This document shows positions 7,042 to 16,042 of a stretch of 64,000 bases of DNA, in pieces. The translations under genes were made by a program, and so were the position numbers. Every line of letters begins with the position of its first letter. Within the stretch, counting starts at the first letter, position 1. The DNA lies in contig CALOAN010000044.1 of NCBI GenBank assembly GCA_942491345.1, positions 186,001 through 250,000 of the forward strand, read 5' to 3'. The notes under the pieces are model-generated. The model searched no databases and was not told the DNA's origin. It saw nothing but the letters and a program-made list of their open reading frames with translations. This DNA is from JAHEEL01 sp942491345 (lineage in GTDB: Bacteria > Actinomycetota > Acidimicrobiia > Spongiisociales > UBA5794).

Positions 7042-8088
7042 ATGGACTTCATCCGCCTCACGGCGTACAGCCACGGCTCCGGCTGAGCATGCAAGCTCGG
7101 ATCTGACGAGCTGGCGCAGGTTCTGCGCCGTCTGCCCGGAACCGACATCACACAGCACCCGGATCTCCTCGTTGGGATCGACGGGTCGGATGACGCCGCC
7201 GTCTATCGGATTTCCAACGATCTCGCCCTCGTACAGACCGTCGACTTCTTCACGCCGATCGTCGACGATGCCGGTACGTGGGGACGCATCGCCGCGGCGA
7301 ATGCACTCTCCGATGTCTATGCGATGGGCGGCACTCCCCTCACGGCGCTCCAACTCCTGTCCTGGCCCAGAGACGAACTCCCGTGGAGTCTGGCGGCGGA
7401 CGTCATCGACGGTGCTGTCGAGGTATTGACCGAGGCCGGCTGCACACTTGTCGGTGGACACTCGATCGACGACACCACACCGAAGTTCGGATTCGCAATC
7501 ACCGGGACTGTCCATCCCGAGCGGATGATCACCAACGACGCCGCACGACCAGGCGACCAGCTGGTCCTCACCAAGCCACTGGGCACCGGCCTCATCGCAA
7601 CGGCGATCAAGAACAGTGCTGCGTCTCCGGCCATGCGGGACGCTGCGATTGCCTCGATGACCCGGCTGAACGCGTCCGCGTCGAGAATGGCAATCAACGC
7701 CGACGTCCGAGCGGGGACCGACGTCACCGGATTCGGTCTGCTGGGACATCTCACCGAGATGCTCCGAGCAAGCGGCGTTTCAGCAGTAGTCGACGCATCG
7801 GCAGTTCCGGTGCTTCCAGGCGCTGCGAAGATCGCTGCGAACGGGCACGTTCCCGGTGGCACGAAACGCAACTACCGATCAGCTGAAGATACGGTTGACT
7901 TCGGCGACACCCCTCAGTCAATCCGTACAGTGCTGGCGGACGCGCAGACGAGCGGAGGGCTCTTGCTCGCCGTGCGCGAGCCGGATCTCCCGGACCTTGT
8001 AGCGGCACTTGTTGAAGCCGGCGATCTCGCCGCAATCATCGGCCACATCGAACCCGCATCAGCGACCAGCATGGTCGTGGTCCGTTGA
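7042..8088 (+). CDS. selD: Selenide, water dikinase with in-frame UGA selenocysteine
   Basis: Makes selenophosphate from selenide and ATP for Sec-tRNA and selenouridine synthesis. 348 residues if the TGA at 7084-7086 (codon 15) is read as selenocysteine. The frame continues unbroken through SHGSG-Sec-ACKLG, exactly at the Cys/Sec catalytic position of the family (E. coli SHGAGCGCK). Downstream are LLVGIDGSDDAAVY, TVDFFTPIVDD, RIAAANALSDVYAMGG, GGHSIDD and TDVTGFGLLGHL. ATG 7042 follows a TACGAT box by 6 nt (leaderless). Starting at the later internal ATG 7324 would remove the N-terminal catalytic region. No selA, selB or selC is in the window, but use of UGA implies they exist elsewhere. Confidence 0.93.
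7087..7129 (+). promoter_or_regulatory. Bacterial SECIS hairpin in selD
   Basis: Perfect stem GGCGCA (7113-7118), loop GGTTC (7119-7123), TGCGCC (7124-7129). The loop begins 32 nt after the UGA, inside the 16-37 nt window described for bacterial SECIS elements, and opens with GG, matching the need for a G among its first bases. It lies inside coding sequence, as bacterial SECIS elements do. Confidence 0.75.
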
Positions 8089-8122
8089 GAAATCCGACAC
8101 CCTGTCGGCCTCACCCGCTTGC

Positions 8123-8243
8123 TAGAATTCGCTTCTGGTCGGCCTCAGGGGCCGATCCCGCATGCCCCCTCTCCCCCCGTGGGGGCATGCCCTATTCGAG
8201 GGTGAGTTCGCCTCGATCCGCCAGGCGATAGGCTGCCATTGTC
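8123..8243 (+). promoter_or_regulatory. Promoter and structured 5' leader of mgtE
   Basis: TAGAAT at 8123-8128 would start transcription near 8135, giving a leader of about 108 nt. It opens with a stem GGTCGGCC/GGCCGATC (8137-8157) and then a strong stem GCATGCCCCC/GGGGGCATGC (8160-8190). MgtE genes are often controlled by Mg-sensing RNA leaders. I do not recognise the M-box consensus here, so this is a candidate of unknown class. Confidence 0.45.
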
Positions 8244-9650
8244 ATGCGTCTGAGATTCCCCCGACCGCGCAACGTCACCGAGACGCTCCGAGACCTTGCC
8301 CGCCGCCGCCCGGAGGAGGCCGAGGCCTACCTCGACGCGCACCAAGACGAGTGGGAGGAAATCGCCGAATCCACTCCTGAGAATGCCGCCGACATTCTCG
8401 AGGCTCTGGCCGAAGAGGGCGCTGCCGATCTCCTGAGAGATCTTGATCCCGACGACGCCGGCGAGGTTCTCGACGAGATGCGCCCCGAGGCAGCAGCCGA
8501 CGTACTCGAGACGATTCTCCCCTCCGCCGCGGCCGCAATGATCTCGATGATGGATGCCGACCAGGCAGCCGATGTCATCGGCCTCCTGGAACCGGCCGAG
8601 CGCACCGCGATCCTTGCTGCACTCGACCCGAAGGCAGCGGCCGAGATCCAGAACCTGCTCGTCTACGCTGCCGATACCGCCGGCGGAATGATGACGACGG
8701 ACTTCGCCTCACTTCCGACTGGTGTGAGCGCCGGGGAGGCAATCGAGGCATTGCGACGCCTCCACGATCGGCTCGGCTCGAATATCTCGTATGTCTACGT
8801 GACGGACGATCGCGACCACCTCCGAGGTGTGATTTCGTTCCGCGACCTCGTATTTGCCCGTCCCGGACGTGCGCTCGAAGAGGTCATGCTCGCCGATCCG
8901 GTGTCGGTGAGTCCTTCGACCGACCGTGAGATCGTCGCCGAGTTGATCCAGCGCTATCACCTGATCGCCATCCCCGTCGTTGACGACGATGGCGTGCTCG
9001 TTGGGATGGTGAAGATCTCAGAGGCCATCGAGGCAATCCAGGCCGAGGCCGGCGAGGACATCGCCGTTATGGTCGGCGCCGGCGAGGAGGAGACGATCTT
9101 CACACCGGTCTCTGTATCCGTGCGGCGCCGACTGCCCTGGATCACCTTCAACCTCGTGGTTGGTTTCGTAATCGCCTACGTCATCGCGCAGTTCGAGTCG
9201 GTGCTCGAGGGGGCTGTGATCCTCGCTGCCTACATGCCGCTCGTTGCCCTGCTTGGCGGCAACTCAGGAGCGCAAAGCCTGGCCGTGATCATCCGATCGA
9301 TTGCGGTCGGCGATCTCCCGCGCGGGAGGGCACGGCGAGCGGTGCGCAGAGAGATGGCGGTCACCATGGTCGACGGTCTAGCCATTGCGCTTCTCGCGGC
9401 GATGATGGGGGCCCTCACGGTCGAACTCTTCGGCGACCAATCGACCGTCAATCCGTGGGAGATCGGCGCCATCCTGTTCGTATCGGTCATTGTGTCGATC
9501 TTCGTCGGGGGTCTCGTCGGTTCGGGAATCCCGATTGTCCTTCGCCGCATGGGTCAGGATCCCGCCCTCGCGTCGAACATCTTCCTGACGATGACCACCG
9601 ACCTCGTGAGCTTCGGCGGATTCCTCCTGACGGCATCGTTGTTGCTGTGA
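8244..9650 (+). CDS. mgtE: Magnesium transporter MgtE
   Basis: Mg2+ channel gated by cytosolic Mg2+. 468 residues with the full layout: N-terminal superhelical MgtE_N domain of DILEAL/DAGEVLDEM/AADVLETI repeats (about 1-135), two CBS domains (about 140-265) with TDDRDHLRGVISFRDL and VDDDGVLVGMV, a plug helix, and five membrane helices from about residue 295. The pore motif is present in PLVALLGGNSGAQSLAVIIRSIA. ATG 8244 has no strong Shine-Dalgarno. The gene stands alone behind its own leader, and heptanucleotide repeats follow its stop. Confidence 0.95.
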   Translation: MRLRFPRPRNVTETLRDLARRRPEEAEAYLDAHQDEWEEIAESTPENAADILEALAEEGAADLLRDLDPDDAGEVLDEMRPEAAADVLETILPSAAAAMISMMDADQAADVIGLLEPAERTAILAALDPKAAAEIQNLLVYAADTAGGMMTTDFASLPTGVSAGEAIEALRRLHDRLGSNISYVYVTDDRDHLRGVISFRDLVFARPGRALEEVMLADPVSVSPSTDREIVAELIQRYHLIAIPVVDDDGVLVGMVKISEAIEAIQAEAGEDIAVMVGAGEEETIFTPVSVSVRRRLPWITFNLVVGFVIAYVIAQFESVLEGAVILAAYMPLVALLGGNSGAQSLAVIIRSIAVGDLPRGRARRAVRREMAVTMVDGLAIALLAAMMGALTVELFGDQSTVNPWEIGAILFVSVIVSIFVGGLVGSGIPIVLRRMGQDPALASNIFLTMTTDLVSFGGFLLTASLLL

Positions 9651-9659
9651 GATAGACCA

Positions 9660-9715
9660 AAGACTCGAGACCCGAGACTTGAGACTCGTCTGGTGTCTCG
9701 TGTCTCGTGTCTCAC
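9660..9715. repeat. Heptanucleotide repeats in both orientations
   Basis: GAGACTCGAGACCC-type units followed by GTGTCTCGTGTCTC-type units. The inverted arrangement can fold into a hairpin between the convergent ends of mgtE and the lipoprotein gene, so it may act as a bidirectional terminator. Confidence 0.8.
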
Positions 9716-9779
9716 CACCCCTCGGACAGCGCGGCGACCGCACGGCGAGAGCTGAGCGGCCGTTTCCGGCTAGAGCCTC

Positions 9780-10286
9780 CTACGAGCCCAATACCGCGGT
9801 TCCCGAGTCCTCGAAGGGACCCAGGTACACGATGCGGAATCCGTCTTCGAGTCTCGCGAGATAGTGGTCTGCGAGGAGGAGTTCCTGGTCCTCATCCGGC
9901 TGCTCAAGCAGCACGATCGGTACTGCCTCGGGCGAGTCGACCACATGGGCGACGAGAATCGGTGGGAACCGGTCCACCGCATCGGCGATGACGTCGTAGA
10001 GGTCGAGGTCCGACAGGCTGGTGTAGGACGCGGGGTCGAGGAGCAACACCACCGTGTCGCCGGTCTCGGGAGCGATGGTCCGCTCAGCGATCCGGTATTC
10101 CGGGAAGGAGGGAGGCTCCTGAGGAAGTGTTGTGGTGGTTGTGGACACCGTTGTGGTGGTCGTGGGCACCGTTGTGGTGGTCGTCGTTGTTGTTGTGGTG
10201 GATGTCGTCGTTGTCGTCTCGTTCGATGACGAGCACGACGCGATGACCAACGTTGCTGCGGCCATCATCAGAATCCTCGACGCCAT
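9780..10286 (-). CDS. Lipoprotein with Thr-rich linker
   Basis: 168 residues. Signal peptide ASRILMMAAATLVIASC ends in a lipobox (VIASC), so the protein is lipid-anchored outside the membrane. A stretch of about 35 residues almost entirely Thr with a few Val/Pro/Ser follows, then a roughly 100-residue globular domain (EYRIAERTIAPETGDTVVLLLDP onward) that I do not recognise. ATG 10286 chosen because it places the signal sequence at the N terminus; the frame is open upstream but encodes an arginine-rich stretch. The Thr tract is a low-complexity ACC/ACG repeat prone to length change. Confidence 0.75.
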   Translation of the reverse strand: MASRILMMAAATLVIASCSSSNETTTTTSTTTTTTTTTTVPTTTTTVSTTTTTLPQEPPSFPEYRIAERTIAPETGDTVVLLLDPASYTSLSDLDLYDVIADAVDRFPPILVAHVVDSPEAVPIVLLEQPDEDQELLLADHYLARLEDGFRIVYLGPFEDSGTAVLGS

Positions 10287-10297
10287 GGCCACTGATT

Positions 10298-10735
10298 CTA
10301 TCCGTTTTGCCCGTCTGCGGTGCCGGAACGCCACTCTTCGTAGTCGACACCTTCCATCCACAGAGAGCCGTTGACCACCCGGAAACGCCGCCGTACCTCG
10401 TCGAAACCCTCTTCAGTTGGATTGGTCTCGAGCTCACGCTCCGCGAGTTCGAGACCCGGTCGCCAAGCGGGGACGCCCACAGCAATATCAACGCGAGCCT
10501 CCCACGACGTCTCGCCCTGGTAGCGCTCCGCGTCGGGCGATGACCAGAAGCGCTGGAGCTTCATCGCTATCCGGACGGCTCGCCGCAGCGATCGTGCGGC
10601 AACCCGATCGATGCCGTCGGTGTCAATCGCCATGCTCTCCAGCCACTCAGCGTATGCGTCGTCGCCCCAACGATCAGGATCCAGGACGATGTCTCGATAC
10701 AGATCATCGATCGCTCCAGCCAACGACAGACTCAC
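10298..10735 (-). CDS. Conserved-looking hypothetical protein
   Basis: 145 residues, GTG start overlapping the stop of the class IV aminotransferase (GTGA), so translationally coupled to it. Soluble, helix-rich (SLRRAVRIAMKLQRFWSS), no motif I recognise. Its tight coupling suggests a shared role with the aminotransferase. The 11-bp gap to the lipoprotein gene suggests a three-gene operon. Confidence 0.65.
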   Translation of the reverse strand: MSLSLAGAIDDLYRDIVLDPDRWGDDAYAEWLESMAIDTDGIDRVAARSLRRAVRIAMKLQRFWSSPDAERYQGETSWEARVDIAVGVPAWRPGLELAERELETNPTEEGFDEVRRRFRVVNGSLWMEGVDYEEWRSGTADGQNG

Positions 10736-11568
10736 AAACCGAGCTCCTCGTCCACGAGCGCCGTGAAACCGGCCTGGAGCGCTGCCGTGCCCTCACCGGG
10801 GCTAAAGGCCTGATCGTCGACCCGGCCGACCGCACGCACCTCGCGAACGGTGGACATCGCTATCACCTCGTCCGCTTCCAGCACGGCATCGATCCCATAG
10901 AAGCCTTGGCGTACGTCCATACCGATGCGAGCCGCAACATCGATGACGGCGCTTCTCGTGATCGACTCGAGGATGCCGAGCGTGAGACCGGGCGTGTGCA
11001 GAATCCCAGCACTGATCCAGCCGATCGAGAACGTCGGGCCCTCGAGCACACGACCATCTCGACCCATGAGGAGGGCATCGTCGAAGCCGTCCTCTTGGGC
11101 CGCCACCGAGGCAGCAAGGTTGAAGCCGTAGGAGAGAGCCTTGGCGCCCGTGAGCTCGAACCACTCTCCGTCGCTGTGCCAAGGTGCCGTCCTGGCCTGA
11201 AGCTGCATGGCAGCAGGTCCCGGGTTGGCCGATTCCGCGAATACCACGGTCCGCGAGTCGGTCCCGAGCCGCTTCGGATCGGTCCCGCCCGATATGAACA
11301 CGCGAACGACACCATCGCCGGCTTCGGCAGCGAGCCCGCGGCACCAATCGGCGATCAGAGCACGTTCCGGCGCCGGTAGACGGAGCTTCAGTGCGCTCAT
11401 CTCAAGCCGTGTCAGGTGCTGATCGAGCCGGAAGACCTGTCCGTTGTAGACGCGCATCGCCTCGAAACAGCCGTAGCCACGTTGAAACCCGATGTCGAAG
11501 ACCGAGATCGCCGCATCTGCGGCATCCGACGGGACACCATCGATCAGTACGGACCCGAGAACAGCCAT
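10732..11568 (-). CDS. Class IV aminotransferase (branched-chain aminotransferase / aminodeoxychorismate lyase family)
   Basis: PLP enzyme of fold type IV, 278 residues. N terminus VLIDGVPSDAADAAISVFDIGFQRGYGCFEAMRVYNG is typical, as are the PLP-Lys region ELTGAKALSYGFNLAA and VLEGPTFSIGWI (equivalent of the VxExxxxNIF segment). The family includes BCAT, D-amino-acid transaminase and 4-amino-4-deoxychorismate lyase; sequence alone does not decide, and PabC is possible because the window is rich in chorismate genes. ATG 11568 lies 6 nt after a TACGCT box (leaderless). The frame runs on upstream only through heptanucleotide repeats. Confidence 0.85.
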   Translation of the reverse strand: MAVLGSVLIDGVPSDAADAAISVFDIGFQRGYGCFEAMRVYNGQVFRLDQHLTRLEMSALKLRLPAPERALIADWCRGLAAEAGDGVVRVFISGGTDPKRLGTDSRTVVFAESANPGPAAMQLQARTAPWHSDGEWFELTGAKALSYGFNLAASVAAQEDGFDDALLMGRDGRVLEGPTFSIGWISAGILHTPGLTLGILESITRSAVIDVAARIGMDVRQGFYGIDAVLEADEVIAMSTVREVRAVGRVDDQAFSPGEGTAALQAGFTALVDEELGL

Positions 11569-11587
11569 GTGCCAAGCGTAGATGAGT

Positions 11588-11690
11588 TGAGAGATGAGAG
11601 ATGAGATACGAGACACGAGACACGAGACACGAGACAACGAAACCTTCGCCTGCTCTTTCGCGTCTCGGTTCTTGGTTCTTGGTTCTCCCT
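11588..11690. repeat. Heptanucleotide repeats, two sequence types
   Basis: First tract (to about 11640) is GAGACAC/GAGATGA-type 7-mers. A second tract at 11663-11690 is GGTTCTT units with the same 7-bp period. They fill the space between two divergent genes. Confidence 0.8.
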
Positions 11691-11724
11691 ACCCAATACT
11701 TCCGTCACTGCAGAAGGAGCTCCC

Positions 11725-12225
11725 ATGGCTACGACAACAGGCGACCTCGACTGGGCTACAGCGACCGGTGTGTTCAAACGAGCGTTCCGATCATCGTTCC
11801 ACTACGCCATCGCCACCGTCGGATCGGACGGTGCGCCTCATGTGACTCCGATCGGCTCAGTGATGCTGACCGAGCCCGGCCGCGGAGTCTTCTTCGATGT
11901 CTTCACGTCGCGTCTTTCCCAAAATCTCGACAACGACCCACGCGTATGTGTAATGGCGGTCGACACCACCAAACGTTTCTGGCTGACATCGCTCGCCCGC
12001 GGTCGTTTCGATGTTCCGCCGGCAATCCGCCTCGCGGGGACCGCCGGCCCACGTCGCGCACCGACCATCGAGGAACAACAACGTTGGCTGCGTCGGGTGC
12101 GGTCGATCCGCCGCCTCAAGGGCCACGCACTGCTCTGGGGCAACCTGACGAATGTCCGCGATCTGGAGTTCGAGGAGGCCGTGCCGGTCCGCCTCGGAGC
12201 CATGACGCGCGGAACCGGAGCCTGA
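11725..12225 (+). CDS. Pyridoxamine 5'-phosphate oxidase family protein (FMN-binding split barrel)
   Basis: 166 residues. FHYAIATVGSDGAPHVTPIGSVML is the opening strand pair of the split barrel, and FTSRLSQNLDNDPRVCVMAVD is the usual flavin-contact region. Actinobacteria have many such flavin or F420-dependent reductases and heme-binding relatives; substrate unknown. Preceded by GAAGGAG 7 nt before the ATG, one of the clearer Shine-Dalgarno sites here. Convergent with the AAC(3)-like gene. Confidence 0.82.
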   Translation: MATTTGDLDWATATGVFKRAFRSSFHYAIATVGSDGAPHVTPIGSVMLTEPGRGVFFDVFTSRLSQNLDNDPRVCVMAVDTTKRFWLTSLARGRFDVPPAIRLAGTAGPRRAPTIEEQQRWLRRVRSIRRLKGHALLWGNLTNVRDLEFEEAVPVRLGAMTRGTGA

Positions 12226-12237
12226 GCTGAACCACCG

Positions 12238-13098
12238 CTACGAATCGGTGCGGCCCGTCCGATGTGTGGTCATCCAGTGAGCACCAAAGTCAACGAGATC
12301 CCTGACACCCATGAGGCGCCCTTCTCCATTCCCGACCTGGCCGCGGCGCTCGAAACCGGCAGCGGCAAATGCGTCGCCGATCTCTTCGAAGTCGACACTG
12401 TCGCCTTCCAGGTCTTCGAATGTGACCCAACGTCGTTCTCCATCGATCATCACTGGAGCCCCCTGGGTCACCCACTCCTTCCCGGGGTGATCGGCTCGGT
12501 ATTCCGCAAGGTGCAACGTCGTGTTGTTCACGTGTCCGACGCCGAGCAGCAGAATGTGGCCGTCGAGGTCGTAGAGGCGGGCAAGAGGCGATCGGTCGCC
12601 GAGGGGGTGGTCGAACGAGTGGTCGGAGAGCACGAATCCGGCGTTCGGACCGCATGCGGCGAACGACACCTGCGGATGGCCACTCCTCCGAACCCCGGGG
12701 TAGCTCCTGAATCCCTCGGCGATCACCCCCATCATCCGGGTCGGGGTCAGGTTCGCGTCGAATGCAGGCGTTTCGTCGCGGATGATGGGCCACCACGATT
12801 CGGGTACCGGAGGATTGCGCCACAGAGAAGGCTCCGAGAGTCCCGTGGAATGGGTCGGCATGACCAGTGTCCCATCGTCCCCTACCGCTGCGAGCAACGC
12901 CTCGATCACAGCCTGAGGACCTCCGGCAACCCACCCGAGCGCCGACATAGACGTATGCACCAGCAAGGTCATGCCATCAACAACGCCGAGCGCTCGGAGG
13001 TCCTGGATCAGTGTCCGGGAGGTGGCGGGGCGATCGGCAGCATTCACCGCTTCGGTCTCGCCGGCCGCTGCCGGATCAGGTTGGGCCGAGTCGTCCAT
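12238..13098 (-). CDS. Aminoglycoside N3-acetyltransferase (AAC(3)) family protein
   Basis: 286 residues of the AAC(3)/YokD acetyl-CoA-dependent family: LLVHTSMSALGWVAGGPQAVIEALLAAVGDDGTLVMPTHS, the central TPTRMMGVIAEGFRSYPGVRRSGHPQVSFAACG, and SPLARLYDLDGHILLLGVGHVNNTTLHLAEYRA, holding the catalytic His and Asp/Glu positions of the family. Many chromosomal members are not resistance enzymes, and the natural substrate here is unknown. ATG 13098 with GAGAGGAA upstream. An Ala-rich N-terminal tail of about 25 residues precedes the conserved domain. Confidence 0.85.
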   Translation of the reverse strand: MDDSAQPDPAAAGETEAVNAADRPATSRTLIQDLRALGVVDGMTLLVHTSMSALGWVAGGPQAVIEALLAAVGDDGTLVMPTHSTGLSEPSLWRNPPVPESWWPIIRDETPAFDANLTPTRMMGVIAEGFRSYPGVRRSGHPQVSFAACGPNAGFVLSDHSFDHPLGDRSPLARLYDLDGHILLLGVGHVNNTTLHLAEYRADHPGKEWVTQGAPVMIDGERRWVTFEDLEGDSVDFEEIGDAFAAAGFERRGQVGNGEGRLMGVRDLVDFGAHWMTTHRTGRTDS

Positions 13099-13140
13099 GC
13101 GTTCCTCTCCCCGATCGCATGTTGCGCGTGATGCGCATGG

Positions 13141-14847
13141 CTATTGGTTGAGATACAGGTTGGTGATCGGGAGTCGCCGGTCACGTCCAAAGCCCTTCCG
13201 CGTGATCTTCACGCCCGGTGGGGCTTGACGCCGTTTGTACTCGTTGCGGTCGACCATTCGGGCGATACGACACACCAGATCCCGGTCGTAGCCCAGCTCG
13301 GCAATCTCGTCGACGGTCCGATCCTGCTCGATGTACTCCTCGAGCACGGCGTCGAGTACGTCGTACGGAGGGAGCGAATCGGTGTCGAGTTGGTCGGGTC
13401 GAAGCTCGGCAGACGGTGCCTTGTCGATGATCTCCTGTGGGATCACTACGCCGTCTCGGTTGCGCCACCGAGCGAGGCGATACACAAGGGTCTTGTAGAC
13501 GTCCTTCAGCACCGCGTAGCCACCGGCCATGTCTCCGTAGAGCGTCGCGTATCCGACCGCCATCTCAGACTTGTTGCCGGTGGCTACCACCATGCCGCCG
13601 AACTTGTTCGATACCGCCATCAGGATCGTTCCGCGGATACGCGCCTGCAGGTTCTCCTCGGCGACTCCCGAGGGAGTGCCGTGGAACAGAGGATCGAGGG
13701 TGTCGAGGAACGACTCGAACGTGGCTTCGATTGGGACAACGCTGAACCGGCAGCCGAGATTCGCCGCAAGGGCCTTGGAGTCGGCAACCGATCCTTCGGA
13801 CGAGTATCGGGTCGGCATGGTCAGCGCGTGAACCGCGCTCGGCCCCAGCGCGTCAACCGCCAAGGTCGTGGCGAGCGCCGAGTCGATTCCCCCCGACGAT
13901 CCGATGATGACCTCCCTGAACCCGTTCTTCGTGACATAGTCCCGAAGGCCGGTGACGAGTGCCTGATAGACCGCTGCGTCGTCCGACAGTCGCTCTACGG
14001 AGATCGGCCGCGGATGGGGCACCCGAGAGACGCGCGGTTCGACGACTCGAATCGCAGGCAACGTTCGATGGCCGTCTTCCGGCACCTCGATGTCGACAAC
14101 AAAGAGCTCCTCCGTGAACTGAGGTGCGCGATAGATGAGCTCCCCGTCGGCGTCGAAGATCATCGAGTCACCGTCGAAGACGAGCTCGTCCTGACCTCCG
14201 ACACAGTTCACGTACACGACCGTTGCGCTGCTTCGCTTCGCTTCGGCCGATAGCAGCCGTGCCCGTTCATCACCCTTGCCCTCATGGAATGGCGAGCCGT
14301 TGAGATTCAGAAGGAGAGCGGCACCGGCTGCAGCCTGGCGGGCAGGTGGTCCCTCCGGCGACCAGATGTCTTCGCAGATCGACACACCGGCGGCGATACC
14401 GCCGATCTCCCACAACCGTGTCGGCTCGCGACTCTCGGCGAAGTAGCGAGCTTCGTCGAAAACGCCGTAGTTCGGCAAGAGTTCCTTGTGATACACACCG
14501 ACGACACGGCCTCCGGCGATCACTGCAGCGGCGTTCGCGATGCGGCGCTCGACCGAGTCGTCGTCGATCACCCCGTTGTGGAGAGCGTCGACGAACCCGA
14601 CCACGGTTGAGCAACGACCTGATGCCTCAGCAAGACGTCGCAGCACCTGGAGGTTCTCCGCGACGAAACCCTCACGAAGAACAAGGTCCTCCGGCGGATA
14701 CCCGACGATGGCGAGTTCGGGGACCACGAGCACGTCGGCTTCGATCTTCTCGGCCCAAACCATCGCCTCGAGGATCCGCTCCTCGTTTCCATAGAGGTCC
14801 CCGACGGTCAGATCGATCTGCGCTCCTGCGACCCTTATCGTCGTCAT
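13141..14847 (-). CDS. nadE: Glutamine-dependent NAD+ synthetase
   Basis: Last step of NAD synthesis: deamido-NAD+ plus glutamine to NAD+. 568 residues with an N-terminal nitrilase-type glutaminase (Glu in VPELAIVGYPPEDL, Lys in YHKELLPNYGVFDE, Cys in GVSICEDIW) and a C-terminal synthetase with the PP-loop SSGGIDSALATTLAVDALG and TGNKSEMAVGYATLYGDMAGG. C-terminal KRRQAPPGVKITRKGFGRDRRLPI is diagnostic. ATG 14847 overlaps the stop of the YbdK-like gene (ATGA), so the two are coupled. Confidence 0.97.
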   Translation of the reverse strand: MTTIRVAGAQIDLTVGDLYGNEERILEAMVWAEKIEADVLVVPELAIVGYPPEDLVLREGFVAENLQVLRRLAEASGRCSTVVGFVDALHNGVIDDDSVERRIANAAAVIAGGRVVGVYHKELLPNYGVFDEARYFAESREPTRLWEIGGIAAGVSICEDIWSPEGPPARQAAAGAALLLNLNGSPFHEGKGDERARLLSAEAKRSSATVVYVNCVGGQDELVFDGDSMIFDADGELIYRAPQFTEELFVVDIEVPEDGHRTLPAIRVVEPRVSRVPHPRPISVERLSDDAAVYQALVTGLRDYVTKNGFREVIIGSSGGIDSALATTLAVDALGPSAVHALTMPTRYSSEGSVADSKALAANLGCRFSVVPIEATFESFLDTLDPLFHGTPSGVAEENLQARIRGTILMAVSNKFGGMVVATGNKSEMAVGYATLYGDMAGGYAVLKDVYKTLVYRLARWRNRDGVVIPQEIIDKAPSAELRPDQLDTDSLPPYDVLDAVLEEYIEQDRTVDEIAELGYDRDLVCRIARMVDRNEYKRRQAPPGVKITRKGFGRDRRLPITNLYLNQ

Positions 14848-15978
14848 AGGCCAGAGACGGTCTCTTCGATGAGGAAATCGACAACACCAATCAACGCTTC
14901 CCGGTCGTCGGCGCCGGATGCGATGGCTCCCTGGTAGATCGCTCGCTGCCGGTCGGCACTGGTGCCGCGCCGAACGATCTCTTGGGAGTGGGCTACCTCC
15001 TCGACGCAGTCCAGACGATGTGCATCCTCCGCGACGAGCTCGACCAGTTCAGCGACGAGATCGGCCATTGGCACCAGCTTCCCGATGCCGAAGTCGATCA
15101 GAGATTCCGACACTCCGTACCGCTGCGCTCGCCAGATGTTCTCCTGGAGCAGCATCCGTGAATACACGCGCCACCGCTGATTCTCTTGACGAAGCCGAAA
15201 CAGCATCGACAACAGCGACACGTACATCGCCGCGAGGCTGATCCCATCGTCAATCCGTGTCGCGATGTCGGTCGATCGCATCTCGAGCGTGGGATACCGG
15301 GCGGAAGGCCGGATGTCCCACCACAGCTTCGTTTCGTCTTCGATGACACCCGACGCCACGAGGATTCGGGCGTGACGGTGGTAGTGGCTCCAGTCGAGAA
15401 ACTCATCCGGCAGTCCGGTGCGCGGCAGCGTCCGAAAGACCGCGGTGCGGTACGAATTGAGGCCGGTGTCGTCTCCGTGCCAGAACGGAGACGAGGTTGA
15501 GAGCGCAAGCAGGTGCGGCAGGAAGTAGAGCACCTGGTTCATCAGATCGATGCGCACATCCTCGTCCTCGATGCCGACATGGACGTGCATCCCGCAGATC
15601 AGGAGGCGCCGGACAACACCCTGGAGTGCATCGGCGAGAGTGTTGTACCGGGTCTTGTCGGTATGGAGCTGTTCGCCCCAGGCCGCAAACGGGTGTGTCG
15701 ACGCGGAGATGATTGCCAGTCCGTATTCGGAGACGACGTTGGAGACGTCGGTGCGGAGCTGGGCCAAGTGGGCCCGCACCTCCTTCACGGAGCCGCTCAC
15801 CGGGGTGCCGACCTCGATCTGTGAGCGGATGAACTCCGGGCTGACCATCCCCTCGGTGATCTCCTCACACGCTGCGAGCAGACCGTCCGGCATGTCGCGG
15901 AACGAGATCGCGAGTCTCTCGATCGACGATGAAGTACTCCTCCTCGATCCCGATCGTGTAACTCGGTTCTCGCGACAT
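14844..15978 (-). pseudogene. YbdK/EgtA-like carboxylate-amine ligase with a frameshift near 15888
   Basis: Glutamate-cysteine ligase family 2 (ATP-grasp-like GCS2), which joins glutamate to an amine or cysteine. The family N terminus SYTIGIEEEYFIVDRETRDLVPRHA is encoded from ATG 15978 behind a perfect AGGAGGAACC. The rest, from DGLLAACEEITEGMVSPEFIRSQIEVGTP to the C terminus (14844), is one frame away. Deleting one G in the CCGG at 15887-15890 restores the expected RHADGLLAAC. As read, the first frame stops after 37 residues. The remainder looks intact and selected (MHVHVGIEDEDVR, SPFWHGDDTGLNSYR, YPTLEMRSTD). So this is a recent mutation, a sequencing error, or programmed slippage. Coupled to nadE. 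Confidence 0.82.
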
Positions 15979-16042
15979 GGTTCCTCCTCGCCCCGTAGCG
16001 TAGAGAGCATCTCGCACGCACCAAACCCTTAGAATCGCTGGG

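Noticed and set aside
7084..7086. TGA in selD as a nonsense mutation
   Set aside because: It falls at the family's Cys/Sec site, the frame continues intact and a SECIS-like hairpin follows.
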